64,000 nt of DNA from an uncultured Oenococcus sp. (GTDB lineage Bacteria; Bacillota; Bacilli; Lactobacillales; Lactobacillaceae), in assembly GCA_934229385.1 (NCBI GenBank), contig CAKQDH010000001.1, positions 62,001 to 126,000 on the forward strand, given 5' to 3'. A program made the position numbers and the translations under genes. Shown one piece after another: positions 17,690-27,206 of this stretch (position 1 is the first letter of the stretch; the number at the start of each line of letters is the position of its first letter). Below the pieces are notes generated by a model, which searched no databases, was not told where the DNA came from, and worked only from the letters and a program-made list of their open reading frames with translations.

Positions 17690-20095
17690 TTATGACAATC
17701 CCTTTTCTTTATCATTATCATCATTTTTTTTAGGAGAGAAAACCTCTCGAGGCCTACTTCCATCCTGGGGACCAACAATCCCGGCATTTTCTAACTCATC
17801 TATGATTCTTGCCGCTCTATTATAACCTATACGGAATCTTCGCTGAAGCATACTAGTGGAAGCTTTTCTTTGCTTCCATACAAAATTTGAAGCTTCCCCA
17901 AATAATTTATCCACCGGTTGTCCATTATCTTCGTTATCAGAAATATCTTTATCACTAACTAACATATCAGAGTCATATTCTGCTGAAGATTCTTCTCGAA
18001 TAAAATCAGTTATTTTTTCAACATCAATATCAGGAATAAATGCTCCTTGTATTCTAACCATTTCTTTTCCAGCCGGAGAAAACAGCATGTCCCCTTTTCC
18101 TAATAATTTTTCTGCTCCATTTTTATCTAAAATCGTTCTACTATCAATACCTGAAGAAACAGCAAAAGCAATCCTAGAAGGAACATTTGCTTTTATCAAA
18201 CCTGTAATTACGTCAACGGAAGGACGTTGAGTAGCTAAAATCAAATGGACTCCGGCAGCTCGTCCCATTTGAGCAATCCTTACAATAGAAGTTTCAACAT
18301 CAGATTTTGCGGTCATCATTAAATCAGCTAATTCATCAACAACAATAATAATATACGGCATTTTAGAATTTACTTTATTTTCAGAATCATTAAAAGGACC
18401 AGAATTTTCAATTTTTCCATTCCATCCGTCAATATTTCTTACCCCATTCTTTGCAAATAGTTCATATCTCTTTTCCATTTCTTTAACAATTTTTTGTAGA
18501 CTTCTAGCGGCTTTTCTCGGTTCAGAAACTACTGGAGCTAATAAGTGTGGAAGGCCATTATACATTGAAAGTTCTACTTTTTTGGGATCGATCATCATAA
18601 ATTTAACTCGGTTAGGTTTTAACCTCATTAATAAAGAGCTAATAATTCCATTAATTGCTACCGATTTCCCAGACCCAGTGGCACCAGCAATTAACAAATG
18701 AGGCATAGATGCTAAATCGGCTGAAATCACTTCATTACTAACATTTCTACCTAAAGGCACCCTCAAGGGATATTTAGGCTCAAATCTTGAATGGCTAATA
18801 ATATCAGAAAAACTTACAGTTGCTTGGACTTTATTAGGGACTTCAACGCCAACAAAAGGTTTGCCGGGTATTGGAGCTTCAACTCTAATTGATTTTGCTG
18901 ATAAAGCTAAAGCTAAATCATCAGCTCGGCTTGCTATAGTTGAAATCTTAACTCCTCTAGCTGGTTTTAATTGATATTGAGTAATTGAAGGACCTAAGTT
19001 TACCGAACTAACATCTGTATCAATATGAAATGATTTTAATGTATCGCGTACAATTTTAGATTTTCCAGCTAATTGCTTATACTCTTTTGTTTGGTCAACT
19101 GATTTAACTTTAGAAAGAAGTGAAAATGAGGGGAATTTATAATTTGAATCATCATTCCCTTTTGTGTTAGTAACTTGTTTGTTAGATTTCTCTTGTAAAT
19201 GATCAGTTCCACCAATATAATTATTTTTATTTGGATCTAAAAGTTTATTTTCATTAGAAGTACCCTTTATTTTTCCTAATGAAGCATTGATTTTGAAATT
19301 ACTTTCTTTTCCATTAGAATCATCATTAATTTTATTCCATTTGATTTCAGGGAAATTATGTTCTTCTCTTGTTTTATTCTCATTCAAATTTTTATTTAAA
19401 TTCTTTTTACCATTATTAGCAAATTTAGCAAAAAACTTTTTTAAATAATTTTGTTTTGAATTAGAAGCTTCTTTTTTGTTTAAATTATGGTTTCTGATCG
19501 AATTCACTTTTTTACTAATATAACGAACTGTTGCTAAACAAACACCTAAGGAAGATTTATTAAAAAATTTTAAGAAACCAATAGTAAAACATAGCAAACA
19601 AATTATCCAAACTCCAATATCTGAAATTAATTTCGATACAGGAACATAAATTAATGTCCCGATTATACCACCGCCTAAATTCCCTGACAGGCGGTTATTT
19701 TTGATATTGCCCCAAATAGTTGTCCAAAAATAACTAAAAATATTATCATTAATATGTAAATTTATTTTAAAAAGTAAAGAAGTCAAAACCAAAAAAGGAA
19801 CCGAAAAAAGAAGGATTGCTACCCAAAAATTCTTCTGATATTTTGAAAACTTTCTAAAAAATAACCTAAATATTATAAAAAACATAGTTAAACTAACGAA
19901 AATACCAAAATAATTACCAATCATTAGTTTATATAAATTTGCTAAAAAATTGCCCACTATTCCTAAATTAAATAATCCTAATCCTAAAATAATTTCAAAA
20001 ATTAAGGAATAAATAATCTTATGATTAATTATATTTTGATTATTTATCTTTTTTATATTTCTTATTTTTTTTCTTCTTTTAATTCTTCTTGCCAT
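17690..20095 (-). CDS. ftsK: DNA translocase FtsK/SpoIIIE
   Basis: Septum-located ATPase that pumps chromosomal DNA during division. Four to five membrane helices occupy residues 25-185. A low-complexity N/K-rich linker runs from about 190 to 320. The alpha/beta motor domain follows, with Walker A AGATGSGKSVAING (about 465-478) and the conserved MIDPKKVELSMYNGLPHL, VDELADLMM and ATQRPSVDVITGLIKAN. The C-terminal gamma winged helix, TSMLQRRFRIGYNRAARIID, reads KOPS sites. At 801 residues it is complete. It lies 17 bases before the DUF3397 gene, which is an unusual neighbour for ftsK and may reflect local rearrangement. Confidence 0.96.
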   Translation of the reverse strand: MARRIKRRKKIRNIKKINNQNIINHKIIYSLIFEIILGLGLFNLGIVGNFLANLYKLMIGNYFGIFVSLTMFFIIFRLFFRKFSKYQKNFWVAILLFSVPFLVLTSLLFKINLHINDNIFSYFWTTIWGNIKNNRLSGNLGGGIIGTLIYVPVSKLISDIGVWIICLLCFTIGFLKFFNKSSLGVCLATVRYISKKVNSIRNHNLNKKEASNSKQNYLKKFFAKFANNGKKNLNKNLNENKTREEHNFPEIKWNKINDDSNGKESNFKINASLGKIKGTSNENKLLDPNKNNYIGGTDHLQEKSNKQVTNTKGNDDSNYKFPSFSLLSKVKSVDQTKEYKQLAGKSKIVRDTLKSFHIDTDVSSVNLGPSITQYQLKPARGVKISTIASRADDLALALSAKSIRVEAPIPGKPFVGVEVPNKVQATVSFSDIISHSRFEPKYPLRVPLGRNVSNEVISADLASMPHLLIAGATGSGKSVAINGIISSLLMRLKPNRVKFMMIDPKKVELSMYNGLPHLLAPVVSEPRKAARSLQKIVKEMEKRYELFAKNGVRNIDGWNGKIENSGPFNDSENKVNSKMPYIIIVVDELADLMMTAKSDVETSIVRIAQMGRAAGVHLILATQRPSVDVITGLIKANVPSRIAFAVSSGIDSRTILDKNGAEKLLGKGDMLFSPAGKEMVRIQGAFIPDIDVEKITDFIREESSAEYDSDMLVSDKDISDNEDNGQPVDKLFGEASNFVWKQRKASTSMLQRRFRIGYNRAARIIDELENAGIVGPQDGSRPREVFSPKKNDDNDKEKGLS

Positions 20096-20270
20096 TTTAA
20101 TCTACAATTAATCTATAATAAATATAAAATAAAATAAACCTAATTATTATTTAAATAAAGTTATCAATCAGTACTTATTTAAATAAAATATTATAATAAA
20201 TAAATATGTACTCGCTAAAATTTTCAGAATCCATTAATATTTAAAATACTTAAGGAAATTTTTTAAACCT

Positions 20271-21290
20271 ATGACTTATAACATTTTATTTGGCACATAT
20301 ACTCATAAAAAATCTGTAGGAATTTATAAAGCTTCACTATCAGATAATGGTACCCTTTCAAATTTAGAAAATATAATAAAAATAGGATCACCAACTTATT
20401 TTGCACTTTTTAAAAATCTTCTTTACACAGTTGATAAAAGAGGAAAAAGAGGTGGAATTTCAGTTTGGGATTTATCACAAAAACCAGCTCGAAAAACGGA
20501 CGAAAAAATAGTACAAGGATCCGCTCCTGCTTACGTTTTCATCGATAAAAAAAGAAAGCTAGTTTACACAGCTAATTATCATAAGGGCTTAATCAATATT
20601 TTTAAAATCAATGGAAACAAAATAATTTTAATTAACCATTTTCAAAATAAGGGCAAAGGGCCAAAACCTGAACAAGAAAGCTCCCATATGCATTATGTAT
20701 CTTTAACTCCGGATCAAAAATTAATATGTGTGGACTTAGGAACTGATCAAGTTCTTACTTTTAGTATTAATAAAAAGGGAGAGCTAACAAATAAGAAAAT
20801 TTTTAATACTAAGAAGGGTTTTGGGCCCCGACATTTAAGATTTAATAAAAACGGAAAATATGCTTATTTATTAGGCGAGCTTTCTTCAAAAATTTCTGTT
20901 TTAAAATATAAAGATGGAATATTTAAACTAGTATCAACTTTATCAACTATCCCATTAACTTGGAAAAGACATAATGGTGCCGCAGCCTTAAGACTTTCTG
21001 ATGATTATAAATACCTTTATGTTTCAAATAGAGGTTATAATTCAATAGCTGTTTTTAAGATAATGGAAAAAGGGAAGAAAATTTCTTTAATTCAACAAAT
21101 ATCAACTGAAGGAGATTTTCCAAGAGATTTTAACTTAACACCAGATGGAAGATTTCTTATTGTTGTTAATCAGAATTCAAATAATGCTTCTAGTTTTGCG
21201 ATAAATTCTACAAATGGAAAATTATCACTTATACAGAAAAATTTTTATATACCAGAAGCAGTAAGGGTTTATTTCAAACAAAATAGTTAA
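20271..21290 (+). CDS. pgl: Lactonase family beta-propeller protein (6-phosphogluconolactonase-like)
   Basis: A 339-residue seven-bladed propeller of the YkgB/Pgl lactonase family, which hydrolyses 6-phosphogluconolactone in the oxidative pentose-phosphate pathway. Typical features are the N-terminal FGTYTHKKSVGIY, the AYVFIDKKRKLVYTANYHKG strand pair, SHMHYVSLTPDQKLICVDLGTDQV, GPRHLRFNKNGKYAYLLGEL, and YLYVSNRGYNSIAVF followed by GDFPRDFNLTPDGRFLIVVNQNS. The family also contains sugar-lactone enzymes of other specificity. AAGGA lies 14 bases upstream of the ATG. Its stop codon overlaps the rluD stop codon tail to tail by four bases. Confidence 0.85.
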   Translation: MTYNILFGTYTHKKSVGIYKASLSDNGTLSNLENIIKIGSPTYFALFKNLLYTVDKRGKRGGISVWDLSQKPARKTDEKIVQGSAPAYVFIDKKRKLVYTANYHKGLINIFKINGNKIILINHFQNKGKGPKPEQESSHMHYVSLTPDQKLICVDLGTDQVLTFSINKKGELTNKKIFNTKKGFGPRHLRFNKNGKYAYLLGELSSKISVLKYKDGIFKLVSTLSTIPLTWKRHNGAAALRLSDDYKYLYVSNRGYNSIAVFKIMEKGKKISLIQQISTEGDFPRDFNLTPDGRFLIVVNQNSNNASSFAINSTNGKLSLIQKNFYIPEAVRVYFKQNS

Positions 21291-22204
21291 AAATTACTTT
21301 TTTTTAAACTAGCACTTTTAAGTGTTTCCAAAATATCATCCGGTAACTTTGCTTTAAAATGACGTATTTTATTTATAAATGGATCAAGAAAAATAATTTC
21401 TGAAGCATGGAGGGCTTGACGTGATATATATGGCGAGCTGAATCCTCCATATAATTCATCACCAATTAGTGGATGCTTTAACCAAGCAAAATGAACTCTT
21501 ATCTGATGGGTTCTTCCAGTATGTATTTGTATTTTAATTTCCGTAAAATTTTGGTAACGTTTTTGTACCCAATATTCTGTAATAGATTCTTTACCACCTT
21601 CTCCTACTTTCCTACGAATATAGTCACCTTCTATTCTAGTTATAGGCTGGTTTATTAATCCATGATTTTTTTTAATATTTCCTGAAACCAAAGCAATATA
21701 ATATTTTTTAATATCGCGACGTTCCATAAGAGCTCTATTTAATAGAGTGTGTGCAAATTTATGTTTCGCAAATAAAACTATCCCGCTCGTATTACGATCC
21801 AATCTCGTTACTACACGAGGGATTTTACTTGGAGCATCTTCTTTTACTAAATGTGCTTTAACTATGTTAATAAGAGTCGTTTTCCTATCTGAAGGGCCAG
21901 GAATAGTTGTTAAAAAAGGGGGTTTGTTTACAATTAGAAAATTATTATCTTCATATAATATTTTTAAATCGTCATTAAAATCTGGAACTAAATCAGGATT
22001 TCCTTTCTCATCAGGCATAAAAATAGTTATTTTTTGTTCTGGCTTTATAAAATCATTAGTAAAAACTTCTTGATCATTAATTACTATTTTTCCCCCAAAT
22101 TTCTTCATAATAGAAAACATCCTATGGGAAACCCCTCTTCTTTTTAAGAAAAATTTTACTTTCTCATCTTTTACTAAGGATGATTTCCAACTAAATTTAA
22201 TCAT
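21287..22204 (-). CDS. rluD: RluD-family 23S rRNA/tRNA pseudouridine synthase
   Basis: Isomerises uridine to pseudouridine in RNA. An S4-like N-terminal region (VKFFLKRRGVSHRMFSIMKKFGG) precedes the catalytic domain, with LYEDNNFLIVNKPP, the catalytic Asp in RLDRNTSGIVLFAKH, YYIALVSG, and GRTHQIRVHFAWLKHPLIGDELYGG. The protein is 305 residues. Its ATG overlaps the nadK stop codon by one base, matching the nadK-rluD pair seen across Firmicutes. The exact target uridines cannot be told from sequence. Confidence 0.92.
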   Translation of the reverse strand: MIKFSWKSSLVKDEKVKFFLKRRGVSHRMFSIMKKFGGKIVINDQEVFTNDFIKPEQKITIFMPDEKGNPDLVPDFNDDLKILYEDNNFLIVNKPPFLTTIPGPSDRKTTLINIVKAHLVKEDAPSKIPRVVTRLDRNTSGIVLFAKHKFAHTLLNRALMERRDIKKYYIALVSGNIKKNHGLINQPITRIEGDYIRRKVGEGGKESITEYWVQKRYQNFTEIKIQIHTGRTHQIRVHFAWLKHPLIGDELYGGFSSPYISRQALHASEIIFLDPFINKIRHFKAKLPDDILETLKSASLKKSNF

Positions 22205-22995
22205 TATTTTTCACCAATAAATGATTTCCTTATCCTTTGCCAGAAACTTATTTTTCGATAATTAGCAATTTTTAATTTTTTATTAGAAATTTTAAAAGAA
22301 ACCTTTTTAAAATTTAATATTGGTAAATCACCATTATCATAACTAATTCTTGAATTTCCAATTTCAGGTTTAATTTCTATAAAACTATCAGGAGAAATAA
22401 TGACAGGAGATCCTAAAGTACGATATATATTATTATTAATAGATGCCATTTCAGTCATTTGCAAAGAAAATAATGCTGGATCAATCAAAGCCCCCCCTAA
22501 AGATTTATTATAGGCAGAAGATCCTGTAGGTGTTGAAATAACTAGCCCATCTCCTCGAAAATGTTCAAAAAATTCTCCATTGATAAAAACGTTAACTGCT
22601 AAAGAAGCTTCTACACGATTTAAAACTATTTCATTTACAGCTAACAAATCAATTTCTTTTCTATTTGAATAAAATATTTTGCCTTTCAGAATAGGATAAT
22701 TAACAAATTGCCCTTGATCCTTTTTTATGTAACTAACTAATTTATCCATTTCACCGATGAGCCAATCAGAATAAAATCCCAAATGACCAGCATGAACACC
22801 AACAAATCTAATATGAGATAATTGTTTAGAAAATTTTTGAACTGCTGATAAAAAAGTACCGTCACCTCCAATTGATATTACTAAGTCTGGGTTTATATCA
22901 GTTATTTCTTCACCAATGTTTTTTAATTTTTCTTTTAATTCTTTAGTTGTGGCAATTGATTGTAGATAATTATTTCTAAAAAGACATATTTTCAT
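22204..22995 (-). CDS. nadK: NAD kinase
   Basis: Phosphorylates NAD to NADP in the cytosol. The GGDGT motif is at residues 43-47 (LVISIGGDGTFLSAV), with the conserved GHLGFYSDW, LLAVNEIVLNR, and GDGLVISTPTGSSAYNKSLGG region. The start MKICLFRNN at 22995 gives a normal 263-residue protein; the longer frame upstream encodes a hydrophobic stretch not found in the family. No Shine-Dalgarno site precedes this ATG; the upstream bases are purely AT-rich. It directly follows pepF, whereas yjbH- and relQ-type genes usually lie between the two. Confidence 0.94.
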   Translation of the reverse strand: MKICLFRNNYLQSIATTKELKEKLKNIGEEITDINPDLVISIGGDGTFLSAVQKFSKQLSHIRFVGVHAGHLGFYSDWLIGEMDKLVSYIKKDQGQFVNYPILKGKIFYSNRKEIDLLAVNEIVLNRVEASLAVNVFINGEFFEHFRGDGLVISTPTGSSAYNKSLGGALIDPALFSLQMTEMASINNNIYRTLGSPVIISPDSFIEIKPEIGNSRISYDNGDLPILNFKKVSFKISNKKLKIANYRKISFWQRIRKSFIGEK

Positions 22996-23062
22996 AATAA
23001 CTATTTTATAGTAATAAAATAAGTAAAGAAACATAAAAAAATATAAACATAAAATTATTATT

Positions 23063-24880
23063 TTATTTTTCAAATACCATTTTTTTAAATTCGGTTAAAA
23101 TATTTTCAAAAACAGAAAAAGCTTTATCAAGATAAAAAGTTTTCCTCATATCTATCCCAGTTTTTTTCATAGTATTAAGTGGATAATCTGATGAACCTGA
23201 AGATAAAAAATCAATATAATGAGGTACGTTTTTTTTAGGGTTATCAATGATTCCCTTTGCTAGGTATATTGCTGCTGCCTCCCCAGTTGCGTATTGATAA
23301 ACGTAATAATTATAATAGAAATGAGGTATTCTTGACCATTCATAACCAATTTCTGGATCAGAAACTAAATCTTTTCCATAAAATTTATTATTAATTTCAG
23401 AATAAAGTTTAGATAAATTTGTAGCAGTTAAAGCTTCTCCATTTTGTTCTTTTTTGTGAATTAAATCTTCAAATTCGGCAAATTGGGTTTGACGAAAAAA
23501 AGTGCCTTTAAAATCATCTAAAAAATGATTTAAAATATAAGCTTGAAGTTTGAAATCATTTTGTGTTTTCAATAAATAATTCGTTAACAAAATTTCATTT
23601 GTCGTAGAAGCAATTTCTGCTAAAAAAATCGAATAGTCCCCATACTGATAAGGTTGATTTTTTCTTGTTAAAAAAGAATGCTGTGAATGACCAGATTCAT
23701 GAGCCAACGTAAAAACATCATCTAATGTACCTTCCCAATTCAAAAGTATATAAGGATAGGTATCATAGGAACCATCAGAATATGCTCCAGATCTTTTACC
23801 CTTATTTTCTGGAAAATCAACCCATCTATTATCGAATTCTTCTTGTATACCCTCTAAATATTCTTTTCCCAACGGTGATAAAGCTTTTAAAATAATTTCT
23901 TTGGCATATTCACGATCTACCGGAATATTAGTTTCGTTAACAAGTGGTACATATAAATCATAATTATGCAAGTCTTTTAAATTCAAGATTTTTTTTCTTA
24001 ATCTAACATATTTATGAAGCAAACCGATATGCTTATTAGTTGTATTTAATAAATTTTGAAATACAATTTCTGGAATAAAATTATTATATAAAGCTGCTTG
24101 GCGCGCGGATTTAAATCCATGAACTTTTGCAAGGAAATTATCTGTTTTAACTTGTCCATATAAAGTTGATGCAAAAGTATTTATAAACTCATGATAAGGA
24201 TGATAATATTTTTTAAAAACGGCTTTTCTTATTTTGCGATTTCTCGATTCAATTAGTAAATCATATCGCCCATGTGTTAATTCAATTTTTTTTCCTTTAC
24301 CATTAAAAACTTCACCGAACTTTAAATCTACATCATTAAGAACACTAAAAGTTTTAGAATTTGAAAGCAAAATGTTTCCTAAAGAAGCTAAAAATTTCTC
24401 TTTTGAAGTAGACAGAATATGTCCTCTTTTTTTTGTAATTGAATCAATTAAATGTTGATATTCTTTTAATTGAGGAGTAGTTTCATAAAAAGATTTCAAC
24501 TGTTTATCTGAGAAAGAAATTATAAGTGGATTTAAAAAAGAAATAGTACCCTCAGCTTTAGAAACTAAATCTTCTGCCTTTGAAAGATAAGAAATATAAA
24601 TAGTATTATTTAAATCTTGGTCAGACTTCAAAGAAGCATACGAATATATTTTTTCCACATAACGCATTAAAGATAAAACAAAAAAAATTGCTTTAAAAAG
24701 TTTTTTGCCATTATCTATATTTAGATTAGATATACTAGAAACCCCTTTAATTTTTTTTTCGGCCTCTTCATACGCATTTTGCCATTGTCTATCATTTGAA
24801 AAAATTTGTTTAAGGTTCCAAGTTTGTGATATATATTTCTCAGCGTCACCCCTAGTTGGTAATTTTTTTATTTTTTCCAT
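23063..24880 (-). CDS. pepF: Oligoendopeptidase F
   Basis: Cytosolic M3B zinc metallopeptidase that degrades oligopeptides. The zinc motif HESGH occurs in FTLAHESGHSQHSF near residue 392, with a downstream glutamate in FLAEIASTTNEILL as third ligand. Other family segments are YDTYPYILLNWEGT and YYNYYVYQYATGEAAA near the C-terminus. At 605 residues the length is typical. It lies downstream of mecA by about 110 bases; the coiA gene usually found between them in lactobacilli is absent. Confidence 0.95.
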   Translation of the reverse strand: MEKIKKLPTRGDAEKYISQTWNLKQIFSNDRQWQNAYEEAEKKIKGVSSISNLNIDNGKKLFKAIFFVLSLMRYVEKIYSYASLKSDQDLNNTIYISYLSKAEDLVSKAEGTISFLNPLIISFSDKQLKSFYETTPQLKEYQHLIDSITKKRGHILSTSKEKFLASLGNILLSNSKTFSVLNDVDLKFGEVFNGKGKKIELTHGRYDLLIESRNRKIRKAVFKKYYHPYHEFINTFASTLYGQVKTDNFLAKVHGFKSARQAALYNNFIPEIVFQNLLNTTNKHIGLLHKYVRLRKKILNLKDLHNYDLYVPLVNETNIPVDREYAKEIILKALSPLGKEYLEGIQEEFDNRWVDFPENKGKRSGAYSDGSYDTYPYILLNWEGTLDDVFTLAHESGHSQHSFLTRKNQPYQYGDYSIFLAEIASTTNEILLTNYLLKTQNDFKLQAYILNHFLDDFKGTFFRQTQFAEFEDLIHKKEQNGEALTATNLSKLYSEINNKFYGKDLVSDPEIGYEWSRIPHFYYNYYVYQYATGEAAAIYLAKGIIDNPKKNVPHYIDFLSSGSSDYPLNTMKKTGIDMRKTFYLDKAFSVFENILTEFKKMVFEK

Positions 24881-24988
24881 AAAAATATTATGAACCTTTT
24901 TAAAAATATGAAAAACATCTTTTAATCTTAATAAATAAGTTTTTTATCAATAAAATTTAAAAAGTAAAATAGATCTAATAAATGAAAA

Positions 24989-25768
24989 TTAAACTTTAAA
25001 ATATTTTTTACCTAATTCTAAAGCAAAATTAGTAAATATAGGTTTTTGTAAATCTGAAACCTCAACTTGTTTTGAACTTATTTTAAGGCCAAAATCACTC
25101 ATTAAAAGCTCTATAATAAAGGATTTCTTTGCATTGGAAAAAAGATGTAAAAGAAAAGCATGGCGCAAATTTTGATTTCTATTACGCAAATGAGAATTAT
25201 AAGGGACGCTTATTTCATACAAATCCGAAACCAAATTTTTTGACTTAATAAATCCTGCAATAGTAAGAAATTCATCAAAACTAGTAAGAAGGTACCAACC
25301 ATCATACCTGTATTCCCCTTCGTTTTTATTATATCTATTTATTTGGTTTTTTTTTGCTAATGAAACCCCTTGTCTTTTAGTTAAATTTTTATTTCTACTT
25401 CCCTTATTCCTATTAAAATTGGTATTATCATATCCTTGCAGTAAAGAAGCAACTTTCGGTTTTACTTTTTCATTAGTAAAACCGAAAGTCATATTTCCTT
25501 CTTTATCTAACGACAAATTAGATTTGTCAGCCACCTTTGAAATAAACATTTCAACCCCGTGGTGCCCAGTAGGCATAATTTGAAATGTGACTTGATCATT
25601 ATTACTAAATCGATAAGCGATGCCAGTTTCCTCGAGAATTGAATAAAAAAATTTTTCTATACGTTTACGACTAGACATCAAATCGGTCATAGAAACCTGC
25701 CTATTATCTAAATCCGATTTCGTTAGCATAATATGTAAAGTATTGGCATCAATTTTTTCTAGTTTCAT
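24989..25768 (-). CDS. mecA: Adaptor protein MecA
   Basis: MecA delivers substrates such as competence and stress regulators to ClpC for degradation. The N-terminal substrate-binding region MKLEKIDANTLHIMLTKSDL is followed by KRIEKFFYSILEETG and FQIMPTGHHGVEMFISK. A variable Asn/Lys-rich linker (about 90-155) leads into the ClpC-binding C-terminal domain (YLLTSFDEFLTIAGFI to the end). The ATG at 25768 is preferred to one three codons earlier, because the earlier one overlaps a perfect extended -10 box. The mRNA may therefore be leaderless. MecA is retained although neighbouring competence gene coiA is missing. Confidence 0.9.
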   Translation of the reverse strand: MKLEKIDANTLHIMLTKSDLDNRQVSMTDLMSSRKRIEKFFYSILEETGIAYRFSNNDQVTFQIMPTGHHGVEMFISKVADKSNLSLDKEGNMTFGFTNEKVKPKVASLLQGYDNTNFNRNKGSRNKNLTKRQGVSLAKKNQINRYNKNEGEYRYDGWYLLTSFDEFLTIAGFIKSKNLVSDLYEISVPYNSHLRNRNQNLRHAFLLHLFSNAKKSFIIELLMSDFGLKISSKQVEVSDLQKPIFTNFALELGKKYFKV

Positions 25769-25775
25769 TACCCAC

Positions 25776-25784
25776 ATTATAACA
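25776..25784 (-). promoter_or_regulatory. Extended -10 promoter at the mecA start
   Basis: On the minus strand TGTTATAAT (a TGn-TATAAT extended -10) ends seven bases before the chosen mecA ATG at 25768. A transcript starting at the usual distance would begin at or within a base or two of the start codon. No good -35 box is present, which is usual for extended -10 promoters. Confidence 0.6.
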
Positions 25785-25922
25785 GGGTATCAAAGCTAAT
25801 GATAGATATTAATTCCTTAAATTAATAATCAAATTTTCCTTTATTTATAAATAAATATATATCTAAAAAATAAAAATAATAAATTTTTAAAAATTAAAAA
25901 TGGAGGTAAAATAATTTATAAG

Positions 25923-26399
25923 ATGAAAAAGATATTTTTAACATTTGGCCCTAAAAAATATATAATTTCTTTAGCAAAAAAAAACAAACAAGAAGGTTTA
26001 GAGTTCATTTCTCAACCTAACCAATCTGAATATGGAATTCTATCAAAAGCGCAACTTTTAAGCACAAAATACCCTGTTAAATTCCAAATTATTGATGAAG
26101 TCCTTTCAGAAGAGGCTTCACCTAAACTAATAGTTTTATATTATTTTGTTGGGAACGAAAAAGCATCTGAAATAGTTCAAAAATCATTAAATTTAAATAA
26201 GGAAAAATTAAAGGAGTTTAGTATTTACAGAGCTATATGGATGCAAGAAATAAAAGATTTAAAGCGATATGTGTTATTACTTTCTTTTGAAGATAATAAC
26301 GGTTATCAAAGTTTCATTAATTCAAACTTTATGCTCCCAATTAAAACAAATTTTTATTCTAATTTCCAATTAATTTATGAGAGCGGCTTAGGAGGATAA
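25923..26399 (+). CDS. Small protein, possibly antibiotic-biosynthesis-monooxygenase-like fold
   Basis: A 158-residue soluble protein that I do not firmly recognise. The opening IFLTFGPKKYIISLAKKN and the C-terminal pattern YRAIWMQEIKDLKRYVLLLSF, DNNGYQSFINSNFM resemble lactobacillar proteins annotated as antibiotic biosynthesis monooxygenase-like (dimeric alpha/beta barrel). That is a remembered resemblance, not a search result. The GGAGG ribosome-binding site is 16 bases upstream of the ATG, an unusually long spacing; an in-frame ATT three codons before the ATG would be at the normal distance. It is divergent from mecA and appears to be a single-gene unit. Confidence 0.45.
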   Translation: MKKIFLTFGPKKYIISLAKKNKQEGLEFISQPNQSEYGILSKAQLLSTKYPVKFQIIDEVLSEEASPKLIVLYYFVGNEKASEIVQKSLNLNKEKLKEFSIYRAIWMQEIKDLKRYVLLLSFEDNNGYQSFINSNFMLPIKTNFYSNFQLIYESGLGG

Positions 26400-26497
26400 T
26401 AAATATTTTTATTTTAAAATAAATTATTTTTATCTTATTTTTGAACCAATTAAATTAATCAAAATTTTATATACTCAAACATCAAATATTTAAACAA

Positions 26498-26779
26498 TTA
26501 GCCTATAAATGCACCGGCTACTTCTTTAACAGTATTCCATTCTTGATTATTTTTTATAGGATAAAGTTTTGCTCCTACATAATCATAAGAAGTAGGTTTA
26601 TAAGTAAATGCTTGTATTTTTCTCTTAGCCTGCAACCTATTCTTTCTTTTATTATCTACATAAGAAAAAAGTATATAATTTTTATTAAATTGATCAGAAT
26701 AAAAAGTTAAAAAAACTTTGTATTTATTTTTATTTCCTTGTTCATCTTCCAAAATAATGTCTGAGTCATTTTTTTTCAT
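26498..26779 (-). CDS. yrzB: DUF1292 family protein (YrzB-like)
   Basis: A 93-residue protein of the DUF1292 family: [19 protein letters not shown] resembles the family's start (ITLVDEEGNE), and FSYVDN and an acidic-to-basic mid segment follow, though the latter part is more basic than usual. The family is of unknown function and lies after ruvX in Firmicutes, which is the case here. It overlaps ruvX by 14 bases, pointing to translational coupling. It is the last gene of the alaS-ireB-ruvX operon. Confidence 0.8.
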   Translation of the reverse strand: MKKNDSDIILEDEQGNKNKYKVFLTFYSDQFNKNYILFSYVDNKRKNRLQAKRKIQAFTYKPTSYDYVGAKLYPIKNNQEWNTVKEVAGAFIG

Positions 26780-27206
26780 ATAATAATTTTCCCTTACTAT
26801 CTAAATAATTTTGTAAAATTAGTTGAGCAGATAAACTGTCAATAACTTTTTTTCTTTTTTTTCGCGAGAGATCAGCCTCTTCAATCAATAAGCGATTAGC
26901 TTGTACACTTGTTAATCGTTCATCTTCGTAATCGATCGGTAAATTAAAATTTTCACTTACTAAATCCCCATACCTCCTTGAAGCCTGTGCACGAGGACCT
27001 TCAGTGTTATTCATATTTTTAGGTAAACCAATAACAATACCAGTTACTTTATGAGTCTTAATAATTTTCCCTAAACGATCTAACCCAAAATAACCATTGT
27101 TTTCGTCTATTCTAATAATCTCGACAGAATTTGCCGTCCACCCAAAAGGATCAGACTGTGCAACTCCAACTGTTTTTGATCCAACATCCAATCCTAATAG
27201 TCTCAT
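26766..27206 (-). CDS. ruvX: Holliday junction resolvase-like RuvX (YqgF)
   Basis: RNase H-like fold protein implicated in 16S rRNA 5' end processing and possibly recombination. Conserved segments are [17 protein letters not shown] at the N-terminus with Asp7, [18 protein letters not shown], and [13 protein letters not shown] near residue 98, ending with [20 protein letters not shown]. Its 146 residues are typical. It overlaps ireB by four bases as ATGA and is followed by the DUF1292 gene, the standard arrangement. Confidence 0.94.
   Translation of the reverse strand: MRLLGLDVGSKTVGVAQSDPFGWTANSVEIIRIDENNGYFGLDRLGKIIKTHKVTGIVIGLPKNMNNTEGPRAQASRRYGDLVSENFNLPIDYEDERLTSVQANRLLIEEADLSRKKRKKVIDSLSAQLILQNYLDSKGKLLYEKK

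Noticed and set aside
17856..18230. Plus-strand 124-residue ORF
   Set aside because: Antisense to the conserved FtsK motor domain; no family resemblance.
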